64,000 nt of DNA from contig CP154955.1 of assembly GCA_039621445.1 (NCBI GenBank), positions 12,404,960 to 12,468,959 on the forward strand. Direction: 5' to 3'. A program made the position numbers and the translations under genes. This DNA is from Euglena gracilis (lineage: Eukaryota; Euglenida; Euglenophyceae; Euglenales). The notes beneath the pieces were generated by a model. The model was not told the origin of the DNA, made no database searches, and was given only the letters and a program-made list of their open reading frames with translations. Of this stretch, positions 42,691 to 54,029 are shown piece after piece (within the stretch, counting starts at the first letter, position 1; each line of letters opens with the position of its first letter).

Positions 42691-43432
42691 CCCCCGGCCC
42701 CCCTGGGTGCTTGGCCCGCCTCCTTCTTATATGTGCAAACTTCTCCCCCGTAAAGTTCGCCTTTGGCTTTGACTTGCCATCTTGGCCCGCAGTTTTTACG
42801 CTTTTTTTTGGCCTGTTTTGCGCGTGGCCCGCCGACATTCTCAACGTGCAAACTTGGCCCCATTAGGTTGCCCCCCCCCCCCCCCCGGGGCCTTACCTTC
42901 AATCGTGGCCCGGGCCAATCGCATCGGGGGGGCGGGGGCGGGGGTAGTGACAGAAGCCTGTCAGACCGCCCATCCGGTGCCTGTTGGGGGGCCCCCGGCC
43001 CACCCGTGCAATATGTGCCCCACCCTAGACAACGGTCGGTTAGCTTTTTGATGTGCACCGGTCAGCGCTTCTGAATTTTGTTAACATCGCAAAATCTTTG
43101 GTTCCCCTCCTTTGCAGCCCGATTTCCCCCGGATGCCAATCACAATTGCATCCACACTTCTTTTTTAAGGAAGGTCCCACCCCAGGGTGCTTTGGGCAAG
43201 AAGGGGGCAAGTTACCCCCCCAAATTAGACCCTGGGTCTACTTTTTTCCGTTGCTAAAAATCCCAAGGGGGTCTTACTTTGGGTCTCCTTTTTAAATTTT
43301 TGCTGAAAAATTCAACTGAAAAAAGCTTTCCTACGGGAGATCCAAATATAGGTCCAAAAAAGAGCATTTTTTTGGGCAATCTTCAAAAATTGTCTGGAAA
43401 AAAATCCAAGTTAACACATGCGAGATGGGCAA

Positions 43433-43660
43433 CAGGCTTCTTTTTAAGTCACCTGACCCCCCCCCCCCCCCGGGGGGGTCCCCGCGCCGGAGGCGCTGGG
43501 TATACCTTTTCGGCGCGAAGCGCCGAAAATTTTTGAAAATTGCCTTTAACGGGCCCGTTTCGGGGGGGGGGCCTCCGCCCCCTCGGGGTCCTTCGCCACC
43601 CTGGGTGGGTGGGGGGGGACCCCCCCTCCCCCCCCCCCGGGGGTCTTAAAAAGAAGCCTG
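43433..43660. mobile_element. Short TIR element, 8-bp TSD ATGGGCAA
   Basis: Perfect 16-bp inverted ends: CAGGCTTCTTTTTAAG at 43433 and CTTAAAAAGAAGCCTG at 43645-43660. The direct repeat ATGGGCAA flanks it (43425-43432 and 43661-43668). Inside are C tract, G tract and TTTTCGGCGCGAAGCGCCGAAAA core. This is the cleanest example of the family. Confidence 0.93.
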
Positions 43661-43718
43661 ATGGGCAAAATAAAAAAAAGACACAAAAATGCCCTTTATT
43701 TGTGATATACATTTTGGG

Positions 43719-45550
43719 GGGTCGCTGAGCTCTTATCCCTTTATGGGTAAGAGCGAAGCTTACCTCCCGGGCAAAACTCCCCCTCAAGCCCCCCCTCCCT
43801 TTGGACTCTGCCATTTCGGGCCAAAAAAAAATCAAAAATTTCAAAGGATATCGAAAATGATGCAAACTCAAAGGAAATGTCCGGAGACCTAATCTGAAGC
43901 CCTTGGAATGCCCCATGTACCGGTATTTTGATTTCCCCGCAACTCCCCGCCCAGCCCGAGATACGGTCGTTTTTCGGCCAATTTGGCCGTTCTGTACACT
44001 TTTCCCACTGTCCGACTTCGCCATTTTCGGGGGGTGGGCGGTCAAAAAATGAATGTTTTCAAAATTTCTCGAAAATGATGCAAAAATCAAAGGAAATGTC
44101 TGGAGACCTAAATTGAAGCTCTCGGAGCGCTCTATCTACTGGTATTTGGGTTTCCACGCAGCTCACCGCCTAGCCCGAGATATGGCCGTTTTTTTTTGGC
44201 CAATTTCGGCCATTTTGTACATTTTTTCCACCGTCCGACTTTGGGTCAAAAACGGGTCAAAAACGTCGAAAAAAGTCGAAAAAGTTTTTTTTTTGCCCAA
44301 AACGATGTTTTTTTGGCCTTCCAGGCCCGCAAAAGCTGTTTTCGAGCCGAAAATGAGCGTTTTTTTCGACCCGCCAGCGCCCTGTTTTGGGCCCGAAACC
44401 ACCGACTTGGGGTCAAAAACGGGTCGAAAAAGTATGGCCCCCCCCCCCCCCCCCCATACCCCCCCCATACCCCATACCCCCCCCCCCCATACCCCCCCCA
44501 TACCCCCCCCATACCCCCCCATACCCCCCCCATACCCCCCCATACCCCCCCCAAACCCCCCCCAAACCCCCAACCCCACCAAAACCCCCCCCATACCCCA
44601 CCCAAACCCCCCCCATACCCCCCCCCATACCCCCCCCCATACCCCCCCATACCCCCCCCCATACCCCAAAATTTTTTTTTGCCCGGAAGCGTTTTTTTTG
44701 GCCTCCTGGACCCTTTTGTGGTCAAATCGCGGGACGTATGCAACTGTTCGAGTGCCCGGGGGGGGGGCTCCCGCCCCCCCGACCCCCCCCCGGACCCCCC
44801 CCGGCAAAAAAATAACCTCATCCTTGACTACCGATCTGTTTTTGTGGCCAAATCGCGCTTTGTGGTCAAATCGCGGGACGTATGCAACTGTTCGAGTGCC
44901 CGGGGGGGGGCTCCCGCCCCCCCCCCCGGACCCCCCCCGGCAAAAAAAATAACCTCATCCTTGTCTACCGATCTGTTTTTGTGGCCAAATCGCGCTTTGC
45001 GGTCAAATCGCGGGACGTATGCAACTGTTCGAGTGCCCGGGGGGGGGGGGCTCCCGCCCCCCCCGGACCCCCCCCGGCAAAAAAAATAACCTCATCCTTG
45101 TCTACCGATCTGTTTTTGTGGCCAAATCGCGCTTTGTGGTCAAATCCCACGACGTATGCAAGTGTTCCAGGGGCCATAAACCTCATCAACAACATCTCCA
45201 AACATACCCCCCCCCCCATACCCCCCATACCCCCCCCATACCCCCCCATACCCCCCCCATACCCCCCCATACCCCCCCATACCCCCCCCATACCCCCCCC
45301 ATACCCCCCCCCCCATACCCTAGGTATGGGGGCCCCACTTTGTGCCATATGTGTCGAAAAAGTCGAACAAAATCCATTAAAACAGGTATGAGGTGTATGG
45401 GGAGGTTAACATTTCATAACATTTCAGAGATTACCGTATAATCTTTGGAAATCACCATAAAATTGCAAGAGTGTAATTTGCTAGTCCTTTCGGCTTTCCA
45501 TGACATGCATGTCCCATTAAGGGCTCAGCACTATTCAAAACCTGGTCTAT
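43719..45550 (+). repeat. Dispersed repeat R, copy 2, expanded by internal tandem arrays
   Basis: Begins GTCGCTGAGCTCTTATCCCT and ends CATTAAGGGCTCAGCAC. Compared with the 555-bp copy at 24965-25520 it is enlarged by CCCCCCATA arrays (44430-44665 and 45205-45320) and by a tandem unit of about 140 bp. Open frames of 170-299 codons inside arise from these arrays. Confidence 0.85.
44710..45185. repeat. Tandem repeat, unit about 140 bp, 3.3 copies
   Basis: The unit GGTCAAATCGCGGGACGTAT ... CTCATCCTTGTCTACCGATC recurs at about 44713, 44860, 45000 and 45137 (last copy partial). Each unit contains a G tract, CTCCCGC and a C tract. Confidence 0.9.
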
Positions 45551-45711
45551 TTTTGAATTTCCCTGAAAAATCCCGAGGGGGTCTTATTTTTGGGTGGAGA
45601 TCTGGGTTTTGGATTTTTGATGAAAATGGGCAGGGGGAGGTCTTATTTTTTGGGCGGGGTCAGGGCATTTTCGACCCCCCTCCAGAGAATTTCTCCAGCC
45701 GGACCAGGTTT

Positions 45712-47022
45712 TGAGCTCTTAATGGGACTTGCACGTAGTGGATGGCCAAAAAACCCTAGCCTGCAGGTTTCAGATTGCTTATAATGATGCGCCGGGGGTC
45801 GAAAAACGCTCGTTTTCGGCCCAAAAACAGGTTTTCTGTGTCCGGGAGGCCAAAACACATCGTTTTGGGTAATTTTTTCCCGATTTTTTTCCGACTTTTT
45901 CGACCTTATTTTGACCTAAAGTCCATTGGTTTCAGGCCCAAAACGGGGCGCTGGCAGGTCGGAAAACGATCATTTTCGGCTCAAAAACAGCTTTTGGGTC
46001 TGGGAGGCCAAATAACATCGTTTTGGGCAAATTTTTTTGATTTTTTCGACTTTTTGGCCGAAAAGGGGAGTTGCGGGGAAATCAAAGTACTGCCAGATAG
46101 AGGATTTTCAGGGTTTCCAGACATTTCCTTTGATTCCCGACCATTTTTGAGCAATTTTAGAAAAAAAATGATTTTTTGACCCCAAAACGGGGCCGAAAAC
46201 GGCGCAAGCCTGCCGCGCTGTTTTGGGCCGTAAATCGGCCATATTTCGGGCTTGGCGGGGAGTTGTGGGGAAATGTACCGTTGGATAGGGCATTCTAAGG
46301 GCTTCAAATCAGGTCTCCTGACATTTCCTTGATTTTGCTTCATTTTCGAGATATTTTGGAAATCTCGATCCTTTGACCCCAAAATGGGCCGAAAAATGGC
46401 CGTAATTTAGGCTGCATGAAGAGTTGGGGGGGAAGTAAACCATGTTTGGATAGGGCATTCCAACGGCTTCATTTTTGCTCTCCGGACATTTTCTTTGATT
46501 TTCCTTCATTGTCGAGACATTTTGAAAAAATCAATTTTTTGACCAAAAAACGGCCAGAAAAACGCCCCAAAATGGCCGTTTTGGGCCGCAAGAAGCGCGC
46601 CGAAACACGGGCCAGGCATGTCGGCAGCCAAAACGGCAAACGGGGGGCGATAGAGGGCCGATAGAGGGCCTCCAGGGGTACATTTCGTCGAACCGACATT
46701 TCCGGAAATAATGTACTTTTTCTTGAGTATATATTTTCGAAAAATCGATTTTTTGACCGATTTTTGGACCCTGGCGGAAGAGGAGGGCGGCGGGCCAATC
46801 CTACCCGGTTTGGACCCCTTCGCGCGTGAATAACTTGGGCCTGGCGGGGAGTTAGGTTCGCAATTGAAAAAAAAGTCCGGGAACGGGGCCGGGATCATGG
46901 TGACAATCCGCAGTTTTCACGGTCTACCCAGAGGGGGGGGCGGGGGGGTCCGACCCCCCCCCCTTTTCCCCAGGGGTAAGCTTCGCTCTTACTCTAAAGA
47001 GACAAGAGCTCAGCGACCCCAC
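45712..47022 (-). repeat. Dispersed repeat R, inverted copy 3
   Basis: Runs opposite to copy 2: it begins GAGCTCTTAATGGGACTTGC at 45715 and ends with GTAAGCTTCGCTCTTAC ... GAGCTCAGCGACCCC at 47020. The interior has GATCGTTTTCGG, GGTCTGGGAGGCCAAA and CGGGCTTGGCGGGGAGTTG words. Copies 2 and 3 together make an inverted arrangement over 3.3 kb. Confidence 0.82.
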
Positions 47023-47099
47023 CCGACCCTGGAAGTGTACCAGGCAGCAGCATTTTTTTTTTTTAAGCCAACAGATCATAGCCGGGCTGGAGAACATCC

Positions 47100-47700
47100 C
47101 CAGGGTGGGATGGGAGTCCATGTTTTTGCCGTCGCCCGGCAAAGCCGGGCTGGACCCCCCAAAAATTTCGGTCCAAAGCACTGAAAAACTCTTTGATAAA
47201 AGAGGTCGAAGAACCCAAAATGGCTTTTCGAGGGGTTTTTTGGGCTTTCACCTCAAAAGTTTGGGCGAAACACAAAATCCAACGGGGCATTTCGTTCGCC
47301 TGTTTTCAGGTGCTGGCTGGGTCCAACCCAATAGCCGGTTGGGCCTGCCCCCCTTGACCCCCACCCCTGGGGAGGGTGTCCGGTCAGTACCTTTTTCTTG
47401 CCTGCCTGCGGCATCCCCAGGGTCCTTCAGGTCCCCCACCCGCAATTTCAGGGATTGGGTTTAGGTGGGTTTAATACCCCCCCCCCCCCCTGTCGGCGCA
47501 GAAGGCACCTGGGGCCCGAAAAGAACCATTTTCAAGGGTTCATTTCCTTGGGTTGGCTGGGTCTTCTAGGATCCACACCGACCCCCCCCCCCCCGACGAA
47601 GACGTGTGCCTGCTGTGGGCAGGCACCCTGCAGCCCAGGGCAACCCCCCCCCCCGGGTGTGGTAACATTAGCCTGGTGGCATCCCCCAAGGTACCCCCTC
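47100..47700. repeat. C/G-tract repeats with CCCCAGGG and GGCAGGCAC words
   Basis: Two adjacent units (47100-47445 and about 47455-47690). Each has C and G tracts and a GGCGCAGAAGGCACC or GGTCCAAAGC core. The right unit ends GTGGTAACATTAGCCTG. I found no convincing 8-bp duplication. Confidence 0.6.
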
Positions 47701-47727
47701 CCATGCCACTCCGCAGGCCCCCGACCT

Positions 47728-47880
47728 CCGTTGCCCACCCCCTCGGCCGGGGGGTGTCTCCGCGAGGGGGCCGTCGCGCGGCTGCCCCTCTCGGCCGGTG
47801 CGTGCGGTGGGCAGCGGTCGAGATGCCCCCAGAGGTTGGCCGGGGTGGGGGCGGATTGGCCTCCGGCTCTGTGATAGGCG
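47728..47880 (+). CDS. Coding-like island, frame uncertain
   Basis: Acceptor CCATGCCACTCCGCAG at 47725. One plus frame reads PPLPTPSAGGCLREGAVARL, PLSAGACGGQRSRCPQRLAG and VGADWPPAL, with G/C at almost all third bases. The other plus frame and a minus frame are also plausible because the DNA is very GC-rich. No family recognised. Confidence 0.35.
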
Positions 47881-48239
47881 CAAAGGGAGGGCGATACATG
47901 CACCCACATTACATTGCGACTTGAGGTTCACCAACAATCGATCAAAGTTAAGTTGCAAAGTGGCCCTACAATCTTCCCTTCAGAGGATACACTGACCATT
48001 CACTCAGTTGCTGACCTATGTGAACCCCCTGGGGGGGGGTTCGCGAGTGGGTGGGCGGGTTCCCCAAAACTTGAATTGAACCCCCACGGAGGGGTCGACC
48101 CCCCCACCAAACGTGCAAATGCATGTAATTCTTTGAAGAACGCTGCCAAAGATGACAGGTCCTCTGTTCTGCTGCTAGATCTCTCGGCAACAAATGTTTG
48201 AATTTCTCTGTCGGATGTTACCGGAAACAAGACAACACA

Positions 48240-48945
<706 letters not shown>

Positions 48946-48984
48946 CGCCACATCATGCCACATTGGCGTCCATGTTGTTCCGAG

Positions 48985-49074
48985 GCGGTGGACCAGCAGT
49001 GGCCAGCCATTCCTCCCGCCCCCTCCCCGAGCCCAGCCCGCCGGTGTACGCAGGCGCCCTGGCCCCAGCCCAGG
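48985..49074 (+). CDS. Pro-rich exon
   Basis: Acceptor TTGTTCCGAG, donor CCCAGG|GTAAAC. Encodes GGPAVASHSSRPLPEPSPPV then YAGALAPAQ, phase 1 both ends. It lies directly after a long microsatellite block. Confidence 0.5.
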
Positions 49075-50569
49075 GTAAACCACTGGCCGCCAGCCGCCCG
49101 TTGTACCATGCGTCTGCCAGCGCGGGGCCCACCCCCCCCCCCCCCCGCGCGTTCCCCGACTCCGGTATTGGTCTCCAGAGAATTTTTCACATACAGTCCC
49201 TCCTGCCTTGGCTCCTTGCCCCCCCCCCCCGGCCTGTCAGGGCCAACGTTCCACCCTCCTTTTGGGGCATTAGGCCATGTTGGAGCCAACATGGCCTTCC
49301 TGCCCCCCCCCCCCAGCCCCGGCCTGTTGGGGCCAACATTGCCTTGGGCCAATGAGCGGCCACCGCGCCGTCGGGTGTTGGGGGGAGGGGGTGAAGGACG
49401 TTTGCCCCCACCCCCGGTGTCGAGGTGTCGCGGTGTCGAGGTGTGTCCCACGCACCTCGACACAGAATCGAGGTGTGTGGGATACTGGACATGCCCAAGC
49501 AAACACTGGGCAATATGCCTCGCCAGTCTCATCGGAAAGTCTTTCTGTGCCTTTTCATTCCTATGCTGTTTGCTGGCATTCCAACTACAAATGCACCACT
49601 CCTTGGCTGCTTGGCCACGTTGGCATACCCCCCCCCCCCCCCCGACAGCCCACGGCATTGGGTCAGATGTTCGATCCCACACCACCCCGCCCGCCGCTGC
49701 CCGCAGCCGGCCCACCGCTGGCCCGGTCCCCCCTCGCCGCCACAGTCGCCCCCGCCCCGCCTGTCCCAAAGCGCAGCCTTCCCACTGCCCACCCCCCGGC
49801 GAAGCGGCTGTGCCGTGAGGAGGAGGCGTGGGCGTGGGCGGTCGGCGCCCCACCGCTCCCGACCGGCCGCCCGGCGCCCCCCTCCTCCCTCGGGGTCATT
49901 CTCCGGCCAGACCTTCCCGTCCCCCGCACTGCAGTTGTGAACCGGCCGTCCCCGACCCTTCTACGCCCCCTCCTGAGCTGATTGCCAGGGATGGGTGCTG
50001 CCCACCAGGATTGTCGTTGCCGAAAAAAGCATTGTTGAGTTCTCGCTCCCCAAGCCAGTTGGAGTCTGGCTGCCGTCTGTATGGGTGTTCAGGGTGTTGG
50101 GATGAGGATGAGAATAAGGGCTGGAAAGCCCCTGCCAAAAATGGTCGAACCCGCGGATGCACTGGCAACCCCCCCCCCCAAAGCACACACTCGATCAGCA
50201 GAATAACTCCAAGGGTTCCCCCAAGGCTGGGTGCCTGAAACGGATCAGGCATGGGCAGTGAGTGACTTCGGGCCACAACGAAGTCCCCTTGCGGGTGAAC
50301 GGATCGCATAACCGGTTCCGATTCCGAACCCGCAGCCCGGGAAAGGCTGCCTCGGCCCCAAGGGCCCACTGGCCTCCGCGCCCCCGCCGGCCACGACGCC
50401 CGTCGCCGCCGCATCGGCTACCGTGGCCGCGGCCGCCCCCCAGGCGACCCCCCAACCCGTGCTGCCCAGCTTGCTTTTGCGTTCACGGCTGGGCAACGGA
50501 TGTCGCAATTCGCACGACCCGTTTTTTTGGGGGGCTGAAGCTGTTCTTGCCTGTTGGGTCTCAATTTAG
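48985..50569 (+). CDS. Pro/Ala-rich protein gene, four candidate exons
   Basis: Exons at 48985-49074, 49649-49894, 49989-50078 and 50363-50569 carry strong G/C-ending codons on the plus strand, and the last joins are phase 0. The product is Pro/Ala-rich at both ends (PLPEPSPPVYAGALAPAQ and PLASAPPPATTPVAAASATV). It contains a nuclear-localisation-like run PPAKRLCREEE, and a compact hydrophobic segment RIVVAEKSIVEFSLPKPVGV that looks like beta strands. It ends FFWGAEAVLACWVSI and TAG. A nuclear or regulatory role is a guess from composition only. No family recognised. At least one exon is missing, because the first two exons do not match in phase. Confidence 0.5.
49260..49495. repeat. Two word clusters: GGGGCCAACATTGCCTT and GTCGAGGTGT
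   Basis: GGGGCCAAC / GGAGCCAACATGGCC variants occur at 49237, 49281 and 49330. GTCGAGGTGTCGCGGTGTCG with the inverted CACACCTCGAC / CGAGGTGTGTCC lies at 49418-49490 and can form hairpins. Intronic. Confidence 0.75.
49649..49894 (+). CDS. Pro-rich exon with basic cluster
   Basis: Begins after a C-tract acceptor CCCCGACAG. Encodes PTALGQMFDPTPPRPPLPAA, PPVPKRSLPTAHPPAKRLCR and EEEAWAWAVGAPPLPTGRP. The frame stays open to a TGA at 49981. The donor GGG|GTCATT is a guess that restores phase 0 for the next exon. Confidence 0.6.
49989..50078 (+). CDS. Exon encoding a beta-rich segment
   Basis: Acceptor GAGCTGATTGCCAG, donor CCGTCT|GTATGG; 90 nt, phase 0. Encodes GWVLPTRIVVAEKSIVEFSL then PKPVGVWLPS. 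Other frames and the minus strand are open too, but this frame is the most protein-like. Confidence 0.5.
50363..50569 (+). CDS. Ala/Pro-rich terminal exon
   Basis: Acceptor CTCGGCCCCAAG, phase 0. Encodes GPLASAPPPATTPVAAASAT, VAAAAPQATPQPVLPSLLLR and ends AVLACWVSI, TAG. The antisense frame is also Ala/Gly-rich, so the strand is inferred from the neighbouring exon. Confidence 0.42.
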   Translation, partial: GPLASAPPPATTPVAAASATVAAAAPQATPQPVLPSLLLRSRLGNGCRNSHDPFFWGAEAVLACWVSI

Positions 50570-52039
50570 GGAACAGTTTTCAAACGGTGCTTGATGACTC
50601 AACACGACGACAAGAGAGTGCTAAAAATGAGCAAAGTTCTGTTTTTAGGGGTGTGACCCCTGGGACGTCGGACGCCTGAGACTTAGGCGGCATAAATTGC
50701 CAAAATTTTAAGGCGGTTTGAAGCGGAAACGAAGCGGAGAACCGCTTCGTCCAAACCCCCATAATTTTAAGCCTTTCTTCGTCCAAACCCCCATAATTTT
50801 TAGCCTTTCTTAGAAGAGGTCGTTTTTGGGTAGTTTCTGACAACTGTTTGGCTTAGAGTAATGGACCTCTATAAGAGGCCGAAATGAGCGAAGAGGGGCA
50901 TAATTTTTTTCAGCCAAAGTCGAAATCGGCGGAAGCACCCGGAATTTTCAAACGCTTCGTCACTGCCCAGTTCTACTGCACTCGGAGGTGAAGAAAAGCA
51001 AAACGACCCGTAATGGGGTCTCGCGAGAACGGAAGGAGCTGGGGAAGCGGAGATTGCCAAAATCCGCTTCTTTATTGACCGTCAACAGCGGAAATTTTGA
51101 AGCTGGGAGAGGCATGGAGAAGATTGACAGCAAATACCCCAAATTTTTTAAAATGGCCACGAGGCCATTCCTCCTGATGATTTAAATTTTTTTCACCATG
51201 ACTTCGAAGGGCTGAGTGGTTTTAAAGGTCACGAAAACGAAGGTGAGATGAAGCTGGAACCCTCTTCCTCCATCTGGCATGTGCACGGTACAAAATAGGC
51301 GGTACAGCATGGACATTCGGGTGGTGGCAAGTGGTCAACAGATGAGTTCGTGCTGTGATAGTACGTTCATCCGGTCGAGTGTTGGAACATGCCCAACCCT
51401 GGTCCGGATAAGGCCTTGCAACATGAAGCACAAATGCAGGGCGAGGGAGGCAAAAGGTTTAGAATGCTTATATTGGAGGGCTGGTTGTGAATGAGTTGTT
51501 GTGATCTGGCCCAAATGCATCGCGGGACACAGAATGGCATCTGGATGCTTTGGGGGTACCAACTGCAACCACCTTGCTAGGTCCCTGGAAGAGACATTAC
51601 TGTGCAATTACTGAGGGAATACATTGAGCCTCCCCAGACGTGCAGTCATTGCGGCAGTGGGGCATCGTGGGCTGGGGAACGTCATCTAAACTCAACGGGG
51701 TGGGAGGGCCATCGGGGACGGTTTCTGGCCTCACCGTTATGGGTCTGAAGTGCTTTTGTGGTTGCAATAATGCGCTGGGATGCAGCATCATGGATGAGGT
51801 GGCTTACCACATGGTTCAGAGAGTGCTCCCCCTTCCCCTGAGATGAACCTGTGGAGCAGCATCCAGCCTCAGATGCCAAGGTTTGATCCGAGGAAGTGAA
51901 AGCCACCTTTTTGGATTGATGGAAGATGCAGGGTATAGGGCGTGGAGGAGATTGCCTGCAACACCATAACTACACCAACAGAAACAGTTGAAGAATTTGC
52001 CTCCCAAGTCCACGACGAAGCGGAAGTCCGCTTACGTCG

Positions 52040-52453
52040 GTGTTGTTTGTCGGTGTTTTCCTGATGCCTGGGACACCACTTTCAGCCTTCAATTTGCCCT
52101 GTTTTCTTTTTTCTGGTTCCAGAAATCAACCCACGGAAGAAGGGAATGAAAAAAAAAACTGGACCATGACACCCCTCAAAAGCCCCCTTTCCAAACCTGT
52201 AAACCCGATCAAACCTGCCAAATTATCCAGCTGTGGAGAATTGTGTTTCAAAGCCTCCCTCAAGTTCCTGCTTCCGCGGCCAAAGCGCAGGCAGGTGGGC
52301 TTTTCCTGTGAGGTTTCCTCCATTAGCTCTTCATGTGCCGTGTTTCTGGCTCACCTCCACCTGTTACTAAACAGAAAGGGGGACCCCAGAGGGCTGTCTT
52401 CGTCCTCCAGAGCACGTCGATGGCTCTCGGCAGGACATAAGCTGGTGGGCTGA
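52040..52453 (+). CDS. Unrecognised ORF inside the second TIR element, 137 codons
   Basis: Reads SRNQPTEEGNEKKNWTMTPL, LKFLLPRPKRRQVGFSCEVS and HLLLNRKGDPRGLSSSSRAR. It is basic and hydrophilic, perhaps a relic of an element protein such as a gag-like protein, but nothing diagnostic is present. Confidence 0.3.
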   Translation: MLFVGVFLMPGTPLSAFNLPCFLFSGSRNQPTEEGNEKKNWTMTPLKSPLSKPVNPIKPAKLSSCGELCFKASLKFLLPRPKRRQVGFSCEVSSISSSCAVFLAHLHLLLNRKGDPRGLSSSSRARRWLSAGHKLVG

Positions 52454-53204
52454 ACACCTGCCAAGCTCCCAGGAGGCTCACTGTGGCACATAGGCAGCTT
52501 AATCAGCTCCCACACCCCTTCCTGCAGTCTCCACCACCTCAAGGAAGGAAGGAAGGGACAACTTTCTAAAGGGGAAGCGCAAACCCGCTTCCTCTTCCAC
52601 AAGTAGGAAGCGTGGTTCCGTTTCCTCACTGACGAAGCTGGTTTCCGCTTCTTCTCAGCTTGTGTGCGAAGTCCTTATCAGCTTCCACTTGCGCCATAAT
52701 CCCAGTTGCATTCAGCAGTTTGGTTCTTCGCACCACTCCCACTTCCCGCACACACCAGGTATATGGGGCACATTCACATCCTAGGAGCAGAGCCCACTCC
52801 AGGATGCTGCATGGTGCACTGAATGGACCTGGAAACTGGCTTTGCTGGGTGTAAGGAGATTGGTTTCATTCTTCCTTGATCCTTCAGTCTCTTCAACTCA
52901 CTGCCCAGCTCATACTACCTCCCTTCTTAAACCAGACAAGTCCACCAACCAGTCGGCGTCCTGCCTGGTGGACACGCATTCCTGTTGGACATCCAGTGTC
53001 TGCCTCTTGCAAACTAACTCGAGGCCGGGGGATTTTCTCACTCAAAATAGCCACAACACACATCCACCAACTCACACCAAAATGACCCCCTCAAAGTTAA
53101 AGCCAAAAACCTTGTATTGAGGCCTGTTCTGCTTCGGTTTCCCTATCAGTTCAGAACACGCAGCATTTAGGCCATGCAAACACAAGGTCCAACCGTTCCC
53201 ACAA

Positions 53205-53345
53205 CCATCCACGATGCTACCATTACAATCGGTAATCATCCAGTCACATTTAAGGCACAGTTTGGGCAGCCAACATCCAGCAACCGGAGACCTGTGGTGG
53301 GACCTTAATTGACACCGGGGCAGATGACACTAGACGGACATTGAC
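53205..53345 (+). pseudogene. Broken retropepsin-like remnant
   Basis: One frame reads DATITIGNHPVTFKAQFGQ. A second frame, shifted, reads GGTLIDTGADDT, which is the active-site motif of retroelement aspartic proteases. The expected strand order (substrate-side strand, then DTGA) is present but split across frames and followed by stops, so this is a decayed copy. The host element type (LTR retrotransposon or other) is unknown. Confidence 0.5.
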
Positions 53346-53916
53346 GTCGTGGCCAACGTGAGTGCCTCCACTGGTATGGGGCAAGAACGGCCAGTGCCGA
53401 ATCCGCTCCCCTCATGCCAACAAATCATCTAGCCCTCCGATAGGAAGCGGAATCCCGCTTCCCTCGTTCGGGGGTCCACATTAGATGATTGCCACGATTG
53501 CGCTCCTTTCGGAGACATTTGTTTTAGTTGGAGTGAAGACGTCAGATGCTGTCTTCTGTTGACGAGGTTGATGCCAGGCTTGAAGGTGACTTATTGCTGT
53601 GATGTGAGTTGGAGGAAGCGAAGAACCGTTTCCGCCCAAAAAAGTTTCAGAGGAAGCAAAAACCCGCTTCGCTCATGCCAAAATTGAAAAATGACGGGCA
53701 GGTTTTGCTGATTCGTTTGGTCAAGGGGGAAGCTTTTTTTCGCTTCCCCCCAAAAAGGAAGCGGATTGCCGCTTCCCCTAAAACACCCCCCAAAAATCTC
53801 CAAAAAGTTTAAGTCAACTGTGACACCTAAAACTTTTTGCAGGTTTTGTTGCCAATTTCGGGGTCAAATCCAATCCATCAAGTCAAATTTTAGGTGGGCA
53901 ATTTACGCCGCCTCAG

Positions 53917-54023
53917 TAAGAAGGGGGCTTCGAAAAGGAGCTGGCTGCCAACGCCCACCCTGGTGGCGGCCCTGTCTCCCACGGCGTCGCGGAAGGGCGT
54001 TGCTTGGCGTGACTGCACTGGGC
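53917..54023 (+). CDS. Coding-like island beside the element end
   Basis: The plus frame reads KKGASKRSWLPTPTLVAALS then PTASRKGVAWRDCTG, with good codon bias, starting exactly at the TIR end CCGCCTCAG, which would act as the acceptor. The donor is unclear. Not recognised. Confidence 0.33.
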
Positions 54024-54029
54024 ATGTCA

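Larger units (their letters stand above)
50682..53916. mobile_element. 3.23-kb repeat with TIRs and GAAGCGG/CCGCTTC palindromes
   Basis: CTTAGGCGGCATAAATTGCC at 50682 and its complement at 53897-53916 match at 18 of 20 positions. They resemble the terminal repeat of the 27.8-31.0 kb element. The body holds about ten GGAAGCGG-NNNN-CCGCTTCC hairpins (e.g. 50733, 52017, 53444, 53757) and few C/G tracts. Frames of up to 137 codons occur (e.g. 52040-52453, plus), but none is recognised except a broken retropepsin motif near 53230-53340. No clean target duplication was found. Confidence 0.6.

Noticed and set aside
41853-43058. 401-codon minus frame
   Set aside because: It overlaps TIR fragments and plus-strand exons with better splice sites; its composition is driven by C/G tracts.
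44053-45391. Plus frames of 169-299 codons rich in PPIPPPYPP
   Set aside because: They arise from CCCCCCATA arrays and the 140-bp tandem units.
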